Positions 27,661 to 36,923 of a stretch of 64,000 bases of DNA are shown in pieces. The notes under the pieces are model-generated. The model was not told the origin of the DNA, searched no databases, and saw only the letters and a list, made by a program, of their open reading frames with translations. A program made the position numbers and the translations under genes. The DNA is from Paraburkholderia aspalathi (GTDB lineage: Bacteria > Pseudomonadota > Gammaproteobacteria > Burkholderiales > Burkholderiaceae). The DNA is taken from NCBI RefSeq assembly GCF_900116445.1, contig NZ_FPBH01000008.1, positions 124,001 to 188,000 on the forward strand. The letters are read 5' to 3'. Each line of letters opens with the position of its first letter. The first letter of the stretch is position 1.

Positions 27661-28767
27661 ATGGCGCAAGCGAAGGAAGACAAAGACCAAACGGACCAAA
27701 GAAACCAAAAGGACGAAGTGCAAGGCATGCGTCGCGGCTTGCTGCAGGGCGCGGGCCTGTCCGCAGCATTGGCGCTGATGGGTGGAATGATCACACCGGC
27801 GCAGGCGGCTGAAGCCGGATCGTTCCCAGCGCACAAACGGTGGAAGATCGTATTCGTCAACCACGTCACAACGAATCCGTTCTTCGTTCCCACGCAATAC
27901 GGCATTCAGGATGCGACCGCGTTGCTGGGCATGGACTATCAATGGACCGGCTCGGCCAATGCCGACATCGGCGAAATGGTGAACGCGGTCAACGCCGCGA
28001 TTGCCGGCAAAGCTGACGCGATCGCCGTACCGATCGTCGATCCCAAAGCGTTCGACAAGCCCATCCAGGCCGCGCTCGACGCCGGCATTCCCGTGTTCGC
28101 CTACAACGCTGACGCGCCCTCGGGTTCGACGAATCCGCGCCTTGCCTATATCGGTCAGGATCTTTATCTGTCCGGCTACCAGATGGGCGAGCGAATTGTC
28201 AGCCTCATCGACAGCGGCCTCGTCGCGCTCTTTATCGCCACGCCCGGCCAGCTCAACATTCAGCCCCGGCTTGACGGCGCAGCGGCCGCCATCAAGAAAT
28301 CGGGCAAGAAGATCGACGTGCAGACCATCGCAACCGGTGCGACCGTCAACGAAGAACTATCGAAGATCAAGTCCTTCTTTCTCGGCCACCAGGATCTCAA
28401 AGGCATGTTTGCCGTGGATGCGGGCAGCACCCAAGGCGTTGCCGAGGTGATGAAAGAATCCAATTTGCCCGCCAAAGGTGTGCACGGCGGGGGCTTTGAT
28501 CTGTTGCCGCGCACGGTCGATCTGATCCACGAAGGATTCCTGGACTTCACGATCGACCAGCAACCCTATGTACAGGGTTTTTATACGGTGCTGGAGGCCT
28601 TCATCTTTCTTTCATCCGGCGGGCTCGTTGGGCCGGCCAATATCAACACCGGTCTGAAATTCGTCACCAAGGGCACCGTCGATCCTTACCTGACCACTTC
28701 GACGCGCTATGAAGGCAAAAGCACGAAGGCCCAGATCGTGCCACGCACAGGCGCGATCAAAGGGTGA
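27661..28767 (+). CDS. sugar-type ABC transporter periplasmic binding protein
   Basis: 368 residues from the ATG with GGGAG upstream. The N-terminus has a twin-arginine-like stretch (GMRRGLLQGAGLSAALALMGGMITPAQA), so the signal may be Tat dependent. The mature part is a Peripla_BP_4 fold of the ribose/rhizopine group (VFVNHVTTNPFFVPTQYGIQDA, ADAIAVPIVDPKAFDKPIQAALDAGIPVFAYNADAP, GMFAVDAGSTQGVAEVMKE). Its stop overlaps the permease start. Ligand unknown. Confidence 0.85.
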   Translation: MAQAKEDKDQTDQRNQKDEVQGMRRGLLQGAGLSAALALMGGMITPAQAAEAGSFPAHKRWKIVFVNHVTTNPFFVPTQYGIQDATALLGMDYQWTGSANADIGEMVNAVNAAIAGKADAIAVPIVDPKAFDKPIQAALDAGIPVFAYNADAPSGSTNPRLAYIGQDLYLSGYQMGERIVSLIDSGLVALFIATPGQLNIQPRLDGAAAAIKKSGKKIDVQTIATGATVNEELSKIKSFFLGHQDLKGMFAVDAGSTQGVAEVMKESNLPAKGVHGGGFDLLPRTVDLIHEGFLDFTIDQQPYVQGFYTVLEAFIFLSSGGLVGPANINTGLKFVTKGTVDPYLTTSTRYEGKSTKAQIVPRTGAIKG

Positions 28768-29762
28768 GCTCTGCCGTGCCGAATCAACCCCCCGCTAAAC
28801 GCCCGAGGCGCTGGTCAAGCGCGCTCGGACGTTCCAGCGAAATTCGCATCCTTGCCGTCGCACTCATCCTTTGCATCTACTTCGAGACAGTCAACCATGA
28901 CTTCCTGCTGACCGGCGCGAGTCTGCAGAATCTCTCGCAGTTCATCGCCCCGGTGGCGATCATTGCCTTTGGTGAAATCATGCTGATGATCGGGGGAGAG
29001 ATCGATCTTTCCGCCGGGATGGTTTTTGCGTTTGCGCCTTTCATCATGCATTTTTCTCTCGAGGCAGGTTTGCCGGCATGGCTTGCGATGTTCACCGGCG
29101 TTATTGCGGCGGGCCTCGTCGGGCTCATTAACGGCGCGGTGACGGTCTATCTGCGCATCCCATCTTTTGTGACGACGCTCGGTACGTTGTTCTTCGTGAA
29201 CGGCCTCACGCTGACGATCTCGCGAGGTACACCGGTTTCGCCACCGGAGGATTCAGTATTTGCGGCGGTCATGGGGGGATGGGGATACAGCGAGATCATC
29301 TGGACGCTGGCCATTGCCGCGGTCATGCACGTGCTGCTTCGTCATACACGCTGGGGTTTGCATACGATCGCGTCGGGCGCGAATCCGCTGGGCGCGAGCG
29401 AAGCAGGGATACAGGTCAGGCGGCTGAAGCTCGGCAACTTTATTCTTGCCGCGTTACTGGCCGGTTTGACCGGGATTCTGGAGGGTTTTCGCATCACGTC
29501 GATCGATCCACAAGCGGGCGGAAATCAGATCATGTTTCTTGCCGTTGCCGCCGCCGTGATTGGCGGCACGCCGCTCGCCGGTGGATCGGGCACGATCATC
29601 GGTGGGTTGATCGGTGCGGCGGTGCTTGGCATTCTCAACGACGGCTTCACGCTGATCGGCATCAACGCCTTCACCTTCAACATGATTCTCGGCGCGGCGA
29701 TCCTCGGGGCCATGATCTTCAACATCCACGTGGTTCGTCTCGCGCGCAAAGGGGAGTTGTGA
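28764..29762 (+). CDS. ABC transporter permease (RbsC/BPD_transp_2 family)
   Basis: 332 residues from a GTG overlapping the previous stop by four bases. Eight to ten hydrophobic segments. Family motifs are FGEIMLMIGGEIDLSAGMVFAF, GLINGAVTVYLRIPSFVTTLGTLFFVNGLTL, and the coupling region AAAVIGGTPLAGGSGTIIGGLIGAAVLGILNDGFTLIGI. It forms the inner-membrane channel of the importer, probably as a homodimer. Its stop overlaps the ATPase start by one base. Confidence 0.88.
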   Translation: MSSAVPNQPPAKRPRRWSSALGRSSEIRILAVALILCIYFETVNHDFLLTGASLQNLSQFIAPVAIIAFGEIMLMIGGEIDLSAGMVFAFAPFIMHFSLEAGLPAWLAMFTGVIAAGLVGLINGAVTVYLRIPSFVTTLGTLFFVNGLTLTISRGTPVSPPEDSVFAAVMGGWGYSEIIWTLAIAAVMHVLLRHTRWGLHTIASGANPLGASEAGIQVRRLKLGNFILAALLAGLTGILEGFRITSIDPQAGGNQIMFLAVAAAVIGGTPLAGGSGTIIGGLIGAAVLGILNDGFTLIGINAFTFNMILGAAILGAMIFNIHVVRLARKGEL

Positions 29763-30532
29763 TGGCCGAGGTGCTGGAGGCGCTGCGCGGTGAGGATATT
29801 GTCAAACGTTTCGGCGCGGTCACCGCGCTCGACGGCGTGTCGCTGACGCTAAGACAAGGAGAGATCCTTGGCGTGCTGGGTGACAACGGGGCGGGCAAAT
29901 CGACCTTGATCAAGATTCTGACCGGGTTTCATCAGCAGACCAGCGGCAAGCTTTTTGTAGGTGGCGAGGAGACCATGCTTCGCTCGGTCGATCACGCCCG
30001 TTCACTCGGCATTGAATGCGTCTACCAGGATTTGGCGCTCGCCAATTCGCTGAGCATTTATCACAACATGTTTTTGAATCGGGAGATCATACGTCGAGGC
30101 CCGTTTCGTCTCTTGAACAATCGCGCCATGCGTGCCCGTGCTGCGGAGTGTCTTGAAGAAATCGGCGTGCACGTGCCTTCGGTCGACCTGCCGGTCGAGC
30201 AGCTTTCCGGAGGACAGCGACAGGCTATCGCAGTTGCGCGTGCGGTCAATTCGAATGCCAGGATATTGCTGCTCGACGAGCCGCTCGCCGCGATGGGCGC
30301 CCGCGAGGCCGGACTGATCATCGACCTGATCCTTCGACTCAAGAATAAAGGTGGCCTGTCCATCATCATGATTATGCACAACTACGCGCAGACACTCGAC
30401 ATCGCGGACCGCGTGATGCTGATGCAGCGCGGACGTGTCACTTACCAGCGGGAAGCAGCCAGCACATCCGTCGAGGAACTAATGGATATCGTGCGACGCG
30501 AATATCGGGCAATGCGGGCAGCGACAAACTGA
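29762..30532 (+). CDS. ABC transporter ATPase (single NBD)
   Basis: 256 residues with one nucleotide-binding domain. Walker A is GDNGAGKST, the Q-loop is in YQDLALANSLS, the signature is LSGGQRQAIAVARA, Walker B is ILLLDEPLAAMG, and the switch histidine is in MIMHNY. Single-domain ATPases occur with FrcA/XylG-type importers, whereas RbsA carries two. It starts one base inside the permease stop. Last gene of the transporter unit; a 334-base gap follows. Confidence 0.9.
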   Translation: MAEVLEALRGEDIVKRFGAVTALDGVSLTLRQGEILGVLGDNGAGKSTLIKILTGFHQQTSGKLFVGGEETMLRSVDHARSLGIECVYQDLALANSLSIYHNMFLNREIIRRGPFRLLNNRAMRARAAECLEEIGVHVPSVDLPVEQLSGGQRQAIAVARAVNSNARILLLDEPLAAMGAREAGLIIDLILRLKNKGGLSIIMIMHNYAQTLDIADRVMLMQRGRVTYQREAASTSVEELMDIVRREYRAMRAATN

Positions 30533-30866
30533 CATCGCGCGGTACGTTGCCGATCGGTGTTTCCTCACCTACTTGATAGTCACCAGCAACTGTCGCCGGT
30601 CTCTAACGTGCGACATTGAATCTCTTCGTGTGTGCGAAGGGGTCTTACCCACGTGCGTCCCACTTCGTAATATTCAGCAAGATTGTGCTGATCTCCTTGC
30701 CAACGGAAAATCGGTAGTTCCGTCGTTTAAAAGCGGAGTGGACGAAATGATTCTTTGATAGCGTTCCAAGCCGCAGCGATACGTGGCCCCAAAGGGCTCG
30801 TGGAGTTAATCCTGAAACGTTCTGCGTTCGGATGGCAACAATGTGCGTTGGCTACAGGAGATAAGT
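30533..30866. other. intergenic region before the serine hydrolase
   Basis: About 334 bases with lower GC than the genes on either side. Short open frames are present but lack ribosome binding sites. No clear palindrome or terminator. The hydrolase may have its own promoter here. Confidence 0.35.
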
Positions 30867-31946
30867 TTGAAAGTTACCCGCAGGGCCTTCCTTGCACTTG
30901 CCATAGCCGACCTGCTGGCGCAGAGCCCTATCTCTTTCGCGGGCCAGTCATTCGACGCGATAGATTGGCCGGGAGCAGAGTGGGACCGCATCACGCCCGA
31001 GCAGGCAGGATGGTCGGTCGATGCGCTCGCGCAGGCCCATGCCTATGCTCAATCGATCGGCACAGCGACGCTCGTCATCGTGCATCGCGGCCGCATGCTT
31101 GACAGCTTGGGTGACATTGCTCGCAAGCTACAGGTCAATTCAGTACGTAAAAGCCTTCTCAGTGCGCTGATTGGCATCGCCGTGGCGGAGAAAAAAATCG
31201 ATCTCGACGCAAGCCTGGCAAGCCTGAATATCGACGACACGCCTCCCGGTCTGACCGATGTAGAGAAAGAAGCAACGGTTCGGCAGTTACTCCAGGCGCG
31301 TTCCGGCGTATATCATCCGGCGCTTTACGAAACAGTTGGGGAGAAGCGACTGCGGCCTGCTCGCGGTAGTCATCCTCCCGGCACGTTCTGGTATTACAAC
31401 AACTGGGATTTCAATGTCCTCGGTGCGATTTATGAACGTGCGGTCGGGGCATCGATTTTCGAGAGCTTCCGGCAGCGCATTGCGAGTCCGATCGGGATGC
31501 AGGATTATCGTCCGCAGGATGGGCATTACGTCCGTGGACCGGAGTCCATGTATCCGGCCTATCTGTTCCACCTGAGTGCGCGCGACCTGGCTCGTTTCGG
31601 CTTGCTATACCTTCGGTCCGGCCAATGGAACAACGAGGCTATTGTTCCCGCGAGCTGGGTCAGCGAAAGTACCCGGGCCCGGTCGGAGAATCACCTTCAT
31701 TCCGGATATGGCTATCTCTGGTGGACCGGATTGGCCGATCGACGCACTGCGGTGATGGATCTGCCACCCGGTGGTTTCTGGGCCGATGGTCACGGTGGCC
31801 AGTTCGTGGTGGTCGATCCCGTGAACGACATTGTCGTCGTCCATCAGACCGACGGGCGGAAGGTCACTGAACGGCAAATGGGCCATTTGATGTGGTTGAT
31901 TTATACGGCCGCCCGCGTTAGCGATCCCGGGGCCGACCCTGTTTAG
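30867..31946 (+). CDS. beta-lactamase-fold serine hydrolase (CubicO/class C group), exported
   Basis: 359 residues from a TTG with AGGAG six bases upstream. The N-terminus MKVTRRAFLALAIADLLAQSPISFAGQ is a likely signal sequence with a TRR twin-arginine element. Catalytic motifs are the SxxK tetrad Ser92-Val-Arg-Lys95 (NSVRKSLLSAL), YxN in FWYYNNWDFN, and a late GHGGQ in place of KTG. Such proteins are peptidases, esterases or amidases as often as beta-lactamases. It may release the ligand imported by the adjacent ABC system. Confidence 0.8.
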   Translation: MKVTRRAFLALAIADLLAQSPISFAGQSFDAIDWPGAEWDRITPEQAGWSVDALAQAHAYAQSIGTATLVIVHRGRMLDSLGDIARKLQVNSVRKSLLSALIGIAVAEKKIDLDASLASLNIDDTPPGLTDVEKEATVRQLLQARSGVYHPALYETVGEKRLRPARGSHPPGTFWYYNNWDFNVLGAIYERAVGASIFESFRQRIASPIGMQDYRPQDGHYVRGPESMYPAYLFHLSARDLARFGLLYLRSGQWNNEAIVPASWVSESTRARSENHLHSGYGYLWWTGLADRRTAVMDLPPGGFWADGHGGQFVVVDPVNDIVVVHQTDGRKVTERQMGHLMWLIYTAARVSDPGADPV

Positions 31947-32160
31947 GCAAGAAGGTAACGATCGTATCGCCCGCCATCTCGAACAACCAGCTACTGCTCC
32001 AAAGCGTACGCACGGTATGCCCCTTTGCGCAAAAGTGATTTCGATTTCCGGCACTTCTGAGGCCAGCGGCCCGCACCTATAGTCAGGTCAGCTTTCGGAC
32101 GCTAACCCCAACTTCATGAGGGGACCCGGACGAAATCCGCCTAACCCAAAGGAGCAGACC

Positions 32161-33105
32161 ATGTTGACCAGGACGTCCCCGGCGCTTCTCGCCGAACCCG
32201 CTACTGCAACCTTGGACGCGCAATACTTCGAGTACACGTCGTCCGCCAATCCGATCGGCGCGAAGCTCATCTCGCGCGTGCCTTTCCGCAATTTCCCGCC
32301 TTCGCTGTACGCGGATGGCGCAACGCGAGTTGTGCCGCTCGACCTCTCCGCGGAGTTGGGTTGCCCCGGCCCCGCGACCGGCCCTGGTTTGAGCGCCAAT
32401 TTTCTGCGCATCAACGCAGGTGACGCATTGACGCTTGCCCCGAACGCGACCTCGCAGGTCTGCTACGTCATTAGCGGGACCGGCAGCGTGACGCAGGCCG
32501 AAACAAGCTTCCCATTCGCGCAGGGCGATTTCTTCACGCTGCCAGGCGGCGATGCTGCCGTGCTTTCCGCCGCAGCGACGGCCACGCTCTATTACGTCAA
32601 CGACGCGCCGTTGCTCACCTATCTCGGCACGACCGGCGTCCGCGCGCGCTTTGCGCCGACGCTCTACCCGGCCGCCCAGGCGCAGGCGGAATTGCGCAGG
32701 GTTTCGGAAGAGGCCAATGCGGGCCGCCGCAACCGCATCAGCGTGCTGATGGGCAACGCCAATTTCCCGCAGACGCGAACGGTCACGCATGTGTTGTGGG
32801 CCATGTTCGGCATTGTGCCGCCCAACTCGATCCAGAAGCCGCACCGTCACCAGTCGATTGCACTCGACTTTATCGCCGGGGGCCAGCCAGGTGTCTATAC
32901 GCTGGTGGGTACCGAACTGGACGAGAACGGCAATATCGTGAATCCGACCCGCGTCGATTGGGAAGCCGGGATGGCGTTTGTTACGCCGCCGGGATACTGG
33001 CATGCGCATTTCAATGAAACGAACGAAAACGCTTATGTGATCCCGATCCAGGATGCCGGCTTGCAGACCTGGCTGCGCACGCTCGACATTCGCTTCGCCC
33101 GTTAA
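32161..33105 (+). CDS. bicupin protein, gentisate-dioxygenase-like fold
   Basis: 314 residues from the ATG with GGAG upstream. Two cupin domains are visible: about 70-150 (SQVCYVISGTGSVTQAETSFPFAQGDFFTLPGG) and about 215-305 (FGIVPPNSIQKPHRHQSIALDFIAGG, then VTPPGYWHAHFNETNENAYVIPIQD). Only the second has a convincing metal site (HRH and HAH). The fold is that of gentisate dioxygenases and their uncharacterised relatives; the true reaction is unknown. Its stop overlaps that of the convergent LysR gene. Confidence 0.75.
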   Translation: MLTRTSPALLAEPATATLDAQYFEYTSSANPIGAKLISRVPFRNFPPSLYADGATRVVPLDLSAELGCPGPATGPGLSANFLRINAGDALTLAPNATSQVCYVISGTGSVTQAETSFPFAQGDFFTLPGGDAAVLSAAATATLYYVNDAPLLTYLGTTGVRARFAPTLYPAAQAQAELRRVSEEANAGRRNRISVLMGNANFPQTRTVTHVLWAMFGIVPPNSIQKPHRHQSIALDFIAGGQPGVYTLVGTELDENGNIVNPTRVDWEAGMAFVTPPGYWHAHFNETNENAYVIPIQDAGLQTWLRTLDIRFAR

Positions 33106-34055
33106 GCCTTAAGCGCCAACGCGAGTCCGTCGTCCCAGTACGGCGGCTCGCCAAACATCTCGGCGTAGAAATCCACGAACGCGCGCACTTTCGACGAGAC
33201 GATTTTCTTCGGCGGGTAGACCGCCCAGACTGCGGGTTCGGCTCGCCCCGTGCGTGCTTCCCATTCAGGCAGCACGTGCAGCAGGTGCCCTTCGCGCAGG
33301 GCTGTAGACGCGAGCCAAGTCGGCAGAAGAGCCAGGCCGCAGCCGGCCACAGCGAGTTCCAGTACGGCTTCGGAGTCGTCTGCGCGCAAGCGCCCTTGCA
33401 ATTCCACCAGCACCTGTTCCGGCGACGCCTGTGCATCCACGACGCGGGTGAAAGACCATTTGTCGTCCGGCAGCAGGGGCAAGCGAAGCGTATCGTGCGC
33501 GGCCAGATCTTCAGGGACACGAGGCATCCCGCCGCGCTTGAAATACGCCGGGCTGCCGCAGACGATACGACGATGCGGCGCAATGCGTTTAGCCATTAAC
33601 GAAGAGTCGGGCAACACGCCGATACGGATTGCCACGTCAATGCCGGCTTCGATCATGTTGAGCGTTTCATCGGTCGACACGATATCGAGGTCAATGTCGG
33701 GGTAGCGCGTCATGAACGCCGGCAGATGCGGCACGATATGCCGGCGTCCGAATGCCGAGGGCATCGTGACGCGCAGCACGCCTTGCGGTGTGAGATTCAA
33801 CGATGACGTAACCTGGCGTGCGTCGTCGAGCGCCTGCAGGGCAATCATGGCGTGTTCGCGAAACAGTCTGCCGCCTTCGGTCAGAACGAGCCCTCGCGTC
33901 GACCGGTTGAAGAGGGCAATGCCCAGATCCTTTTCGAGCTCGCTGACGTAGCGCGAGACGGTCGAGGTCTTGACTGCCATTTCATGGGCCGTCTTGCTGA
34001 AGCTCTGCAGTTCGGCTGCGTTAATGAAGGCCCGTACCGCGGCAAAATAATCCAT
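33102..34055 (-). CDS. LysR-family regulator
   Basis: 317 residues from the ATG giving MDYFAAVRAFINAAELQSFSKTAHEMAVKTSTVSRYVSELEKDLGIALFNRSTRGLVLTEGG. This is a normal LysR N-terminus of the DmlR/CrgA branch; 20 upstream codons are open but atypical. A substrate-binding domain follows. It is convergent with the bicupin gene, with interlocked stop codons. Confidence 0.86.
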   Translation of the reverse strand: MDYFAAVRAFINAAELQSFSKTAHEMAVKTSTVSRYVSELEKDLGIALFNRSTRGLVLTEGGRLFREHAMIALQALDDARQVTSSLNLTPQGVLRVTMPSAFGRRHIVPHLPAFMTRYPDIDLDIVSTDETLNMIEAGIDVAIRIGVLPDSSLMAKRIAPHRRIVCGSPAYFKRGGMPRVPEDLAAHDTLRLPLLPDDKWSFTRVVDAQASPEQVLVELQGRLRADDSEAVLELAVAGCGLALLPTWLASTALREGHLLHVLPEWEARTGRAEPAVWAVYPPKKIVSSKVRAFVDFYAEMFGEPPYWDDGLALALKA

Positions 34056-34383
34056 GGCTATATTTCCCGCATGAAACAACGGACGAGTTGTGACAAGTAA
34101 AAAATTCACCCTCAAAAAATGCCAGGCGACTGACTGTCAACGATCGACGTGCATGTGTCGCTGTGAGTGTCGAAGGATAACCCCTTAATCTTCACTCTTG
34201 CAGCGAGAAACGGGGGCTGCTGAAGCGAACATGACACCAATGTAATGTGAGCGTCAGCGTGCATCCATCTTCACCGTACAGAATAAGGAGCACTCACTCA
34301 CGTTTCTACGAGGTGGTGAGATCGGAGGCTTCAGTCACAGTGGCGTGAAGCTGACCAAACTCAAGTTCGGGAGATATTTCATC
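34056..34383. other. intergenic region, LysR / DUF4148 gene
   Basis: About 328 bases between divergent genes. It must contain both promoters. I see no strong dyad and no supported short gene. Confidence 0.35.
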
Positions 34384-34701
34384 ATGAAGACCCTTATCTA
34401 TGCAGCGTTGATTGCCGGCGTATTCGCCGCTCCAGTTGCCTCTTTCGCGCAGGACGCTACGGCTCCGCTAACACGGGCCGACGTACGCGCGGATCTGATT
34501 CGCGTAGAACAGGCCGGCTACCGCCCGGCCGCCAAAGACGTGCACTACCCAGACGATATTCAGGCAGCAGAGGCGCGTGTTCAAACGCAGAATGTCGCGG
34601 CGCAGGGGAGCACGGATGTAGGCGGAACGTCGGATGGCTCATCGCAGGCGGGTGCGCCGACGGCAACCGTAAATACTCACTCGATCTATTTCGGTCACTG
34701 A
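34384..34701 (+). CDS. DUF4148 small exported protein
   Basis: 105 residues. A clear signal peptide (MKTLIYAALIAGVFAAPVASFAQ) is followed by the family core LTRADVRADLIRVEQAGYRPAAKDVHYPDDIQAAEARV and a low-complexity Ser/Gly tail. DUF4148 proteins are numerous in Burkholderiaceae and are probably periplasmic; their function is not established. GGGAGA lies upstream of the ATG. Confidence 0.85.
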   Translation: MKTLIYAALIAGVFAAPVASFAQDATAPLTRADVRADLIRVEQAGYRPAAKDVHYPDDIQAAEARVQTQNVAAQGSTDVGGTSDGSSQAGAPTATVNTHSIYFGH

Positions 34702-34944
34702 AGTTCGCGGACCTCACAAGCCATCGTTGATTACCTCTTTCGGCGTATTGAGTGAATCGCCGTCTGAAAATACCAACATCGGCGAGATGAGCAAGCGCCA
34801 TGGAATGTTTCAGATCCATTACAGGTATGGCGTTCACTGAATGCAGACCATAAATAAGTTTTACTTTCCGATTTTCCACTGCGCCGCCATTGTGTGAGCC
34901 ATACAGCCGCATCGATGGGGAATGTTGTTATCTGTTCAGATGGA

Positions 34945-34970
34945 CATTTCTTAAGATTCCTTAAGAAATG
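34945..34970. repeat. perfect 11-bp inverted repeat upstream of the lipoprotein gene
   Basis: CATTTCTTAAG (34945-34955) and CTTAAGAAATG (34960-34970) pair around ATTC. It lies about 90 bases before the lipoprotein start, inside a 359-base gene-free stretch (34702-35060) of relatively low GC. There is no T tract, so an operator is more likely than a terminator. Confidence 0.55.
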
Positions 34971-35060
34971 GTTCATCGATCGAAAGCGGTGGAAAAGTCA
35001 AATACTCAGGCCAGTCCGTAGACCAGCGGTCAAGCCAATAAACGGAAAGGAGACGAATTG

Positions 35061-36182
35061 ATGGAAAAGCGCCTGATGGCCGTGATATTGCTCGCTGCGG
35101 CCGCATTGGCCGGCTGTGGCGGTGGGGATAACGTCAGCGGACCGACATCGCCAAAGCTACTGACGAATATCGCCGTGCCCAATGCTTCGAGCCCGCCATT
35201 CAGTTTCGACATCGGCTACGTCGAGGCCGGCAAGTACTTTCTTGCTGACCGCAACAACAAAGCAGTCGATGTCGTAGACACCAAATCGAACACGTTGATC
35301 GCCCAGATCCCGGGTCCATTCATCGGTGCCGGCGCCACGACAAACGAGTCCGGTCCGGACGGAATTGTAGGTATCACCGGCACGAACACGATCTATGCCG
35401 GCGACGTCGATTCAGTCAAGGTGATCGATACGGCTGCGCAAAAGACGGTCAACACCATCACCATCAGTAATTCCGGACAGCGCGTCGACGAGGGTTGCTA
35501 CGATCCTGACGATCATCTCGTGATGTACGCGAGTCCTGGAGACTCACCGCCGTTCGTCACGTTCATTTCCACGCTGACACAAACGGTGCTGGTCAAGCTG
35601 CCTTTCAACGGTTCGTCGGGGCTGGAAGCATGCACATATGATTCTGCCTCGAAGAGCTTTTTGATTAACAACGACGGGACCGCTGCCAATCCCGAGGGCG
35701 AACTCGATGTCATCACGGCCAGCTCGGCGGTGGCGGGAAGTCCTGCTGTCAGCAAGTCGTTTCCGTTGGGGAAATGCGGACCGACGGGCATCGTGCTTGG
35801 TCCGAATAACGACGTGCTCATTGGATGCGATCCACCCGCCGGCGATCCGCTCATCACGCTGATCCTCGATCGCACGAGTGGCGCAATTCAGGCCAGCCTG
35901 CCATTTGGCGGGGTGGACCAGGTCGGTTACGATCCGGCGTCCAACCGCTATTTCCTGCCGGCCCGGCACTACGTGACGAGCGGGATTGCCGCCGCCTCAG
36001 GGTTTAGTCCGCAGATGGGCGTAATCGATGGTGCATCACGGCAGTTGTTCTTTAAGATTGCGGTGGGCACAGGCGCGCATTCTGTCGCCATCGACAGTTC
36101 GCTTGGGCAAGTGTATGTGCCGTTCCAGCCCGGCGCGGCAGGCTTCCCCAACGGCGGCATTTCAGTGTTCTCGACCCACTAG
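35061..36182 (+). CDS. beta-propeller lipoprotein (YncE/SMP-30-like repeats)
   Basis: 373 residues from the ATG with AAGGAG upstream. A lipobox (LAGC) marks a lipoprotein, with Cys near residue 18. The rest is made of repeating blade-like units: ADRNNKAVDVVDTKSNTLIAQIPG, YAGDVDSVKVIDTAAQKTVNTI, MGVIDGASRQLFFKIAVGTGAHSVAIDSSLGQVYVPF. These are typical of 40-residue YVTN/NHL-like repeats. Function unknown; probably periplasmic or surface ligand binding. Confidence 0.8.
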   Translation: MEKRLMAVILLAAAALAGCGGGDNVSGPTSPKLLTNIAVPNASSPPFSFDIGYVEAGKYFLADRNNKAVDVVDTKSNTLIAQIPGPFIGAGATTNESGPDGIVGITGTNTIYAGDVDSVKVIDTAAQKTVNTITISNSGQRVDEGCYDPDDHLVMYASPGDSPPFVTFISTLTQTVLVKLPFNGSSGLEACTYDSASKSFLINNDGTAANPEGELDVITASSAVAGSPAVSKSFPLGKCGPTGIVLGPNNDVLIGCDPPAGDPLITLILDRTSGAIQASLPFGGVDQVGYDPASNRYFLPARHYVTSGIAAASGFSPQMGVIDGASRQLFFKIAVGTGAHSVAIDSSLGQVYVPFQPGAAGFPNGGISVFSTH

Positions 36183-36232
36183 ACTTATCACCAACGCCCA
36201 GGCAGGCTCAGCTCGCACGATAGGGCCGTTCT

Positions 36233-36490
36233 TCAGGCGAGCGGCGCCTCCTGGTCTCCAACAGAGCGCTGCGGGCTACGAAGGCTGCGGTCGCGGCTGA
36301 AGTACGGCAAAGCAAACAGGTAGAGCCCCGAGAGCAACAGAAGGGCCAGCGGCAGCAGCGGCGCGTAGGTGATCCAGGGCGGCGGGAGACCGCTTCCCCG
36401 GGCCATGGCGACAAAGTTGGCGATAACCGTCAGCGTGAAGGCGATGGATATCCACCGGTGGGACCGACGAATCCAGGCGCTGGTATTCAT
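36233..36490 (-). CDS. small membrane protein, probably two to three spans
   Basis: 85 residues. Two clear hydrophobic helices (WISIAFTLTVIANFVAMA and YAPLLPLALLLLSGLYLFALPYF) and a polar tail. Its ATG overlaps the stop of the VOC gene by four bases, so the two are translationally coupled in the AraC-led operon. No catalytic motif seen. Confidence 0.7.
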   Translation of the reverse strand: MNTSAWIRRSHRWISIAFTLTVIANFVAMARGSGLPPPWITYAPLLPLALLLLSGLYLFALPYFSRDRSLRSPQRSVGDQEAPLA

Positions 36491-36903
36491 TTCGTGCTCC
36501 TCGGCGCCTGGATCATCTTCCAGCCATTGCCGGCAGGGTCGCGGAAACCGGCATCGACGCTGCCGAAGCGGTCTATCGGCTCCTGCGTGAATTCCACGCC
36601 GCGGGCTTTCAGCTGGGTGTAGCTGGCGCGACAGTCGTCCACTGAGAGAACCAGGGGCGGCATGGCTCCCTTGGCGACCATGGCGCGCAAGGTTTGCGCA
36701 GTAGCGTCGTCGTGGATGGGTGGCCCGGGTGTGAACAGGCCGAGCTGGAACGAGGGCTGATCCGGATGCTGGACCGTGAGCCAGCGGTAGGGACCGTTGC
36801 GCACGTCCGTGTGGACGCGGAATCCGAGCTTGTCGACGTAGAACGTGAGCGCTTCGTCCTGGTTATCGACGTACAAGCCCACGACATTTACACCTTGGTT
36901 CAT
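36487..36903 (-). CDS. VOC-family protein (glyoxalase/bleomycin-resistance fold)
   Basis: 138 residues. MNQGVNVVGLYVDNQDEALTFYVDKLGFRVHTDVRNGPYRWLTVQHPDQPSFQLGLF is the standard first half; VDDCRASYTQLKARGVEFTQEP and GSVDAGFRDPAGNGWKMIQAP complete the second. These AraC-linked members usually bind or modify a small organic compound. It lies between the AraC gene and the small membrane protein gene. Confidence 0.82.
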   Translation of the reverse strand: MNQGVNVVGLYVDNQDEALTFYVDKLGFRVHTDVRNGPYRWLTVQHPDQPSFQLGLFTPGPPIHDDATAQTLRAMVAKGAMPPLVLSVDDCRASYTQLKARGVEFTQEPIDRFGSVDAGFRDPAGNGWKMIQAPRSTK

Positions 36904-36923
36904 GGCACCTCCCTGGTTGATGG

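Noticed and set aside
32083..33009. A 308-codon minus-strand frame opposite the bicupin gene
   Set aside because: The plus frame has a ribosome site and two cupin motifs; the minus frame is Arg-rich noise.
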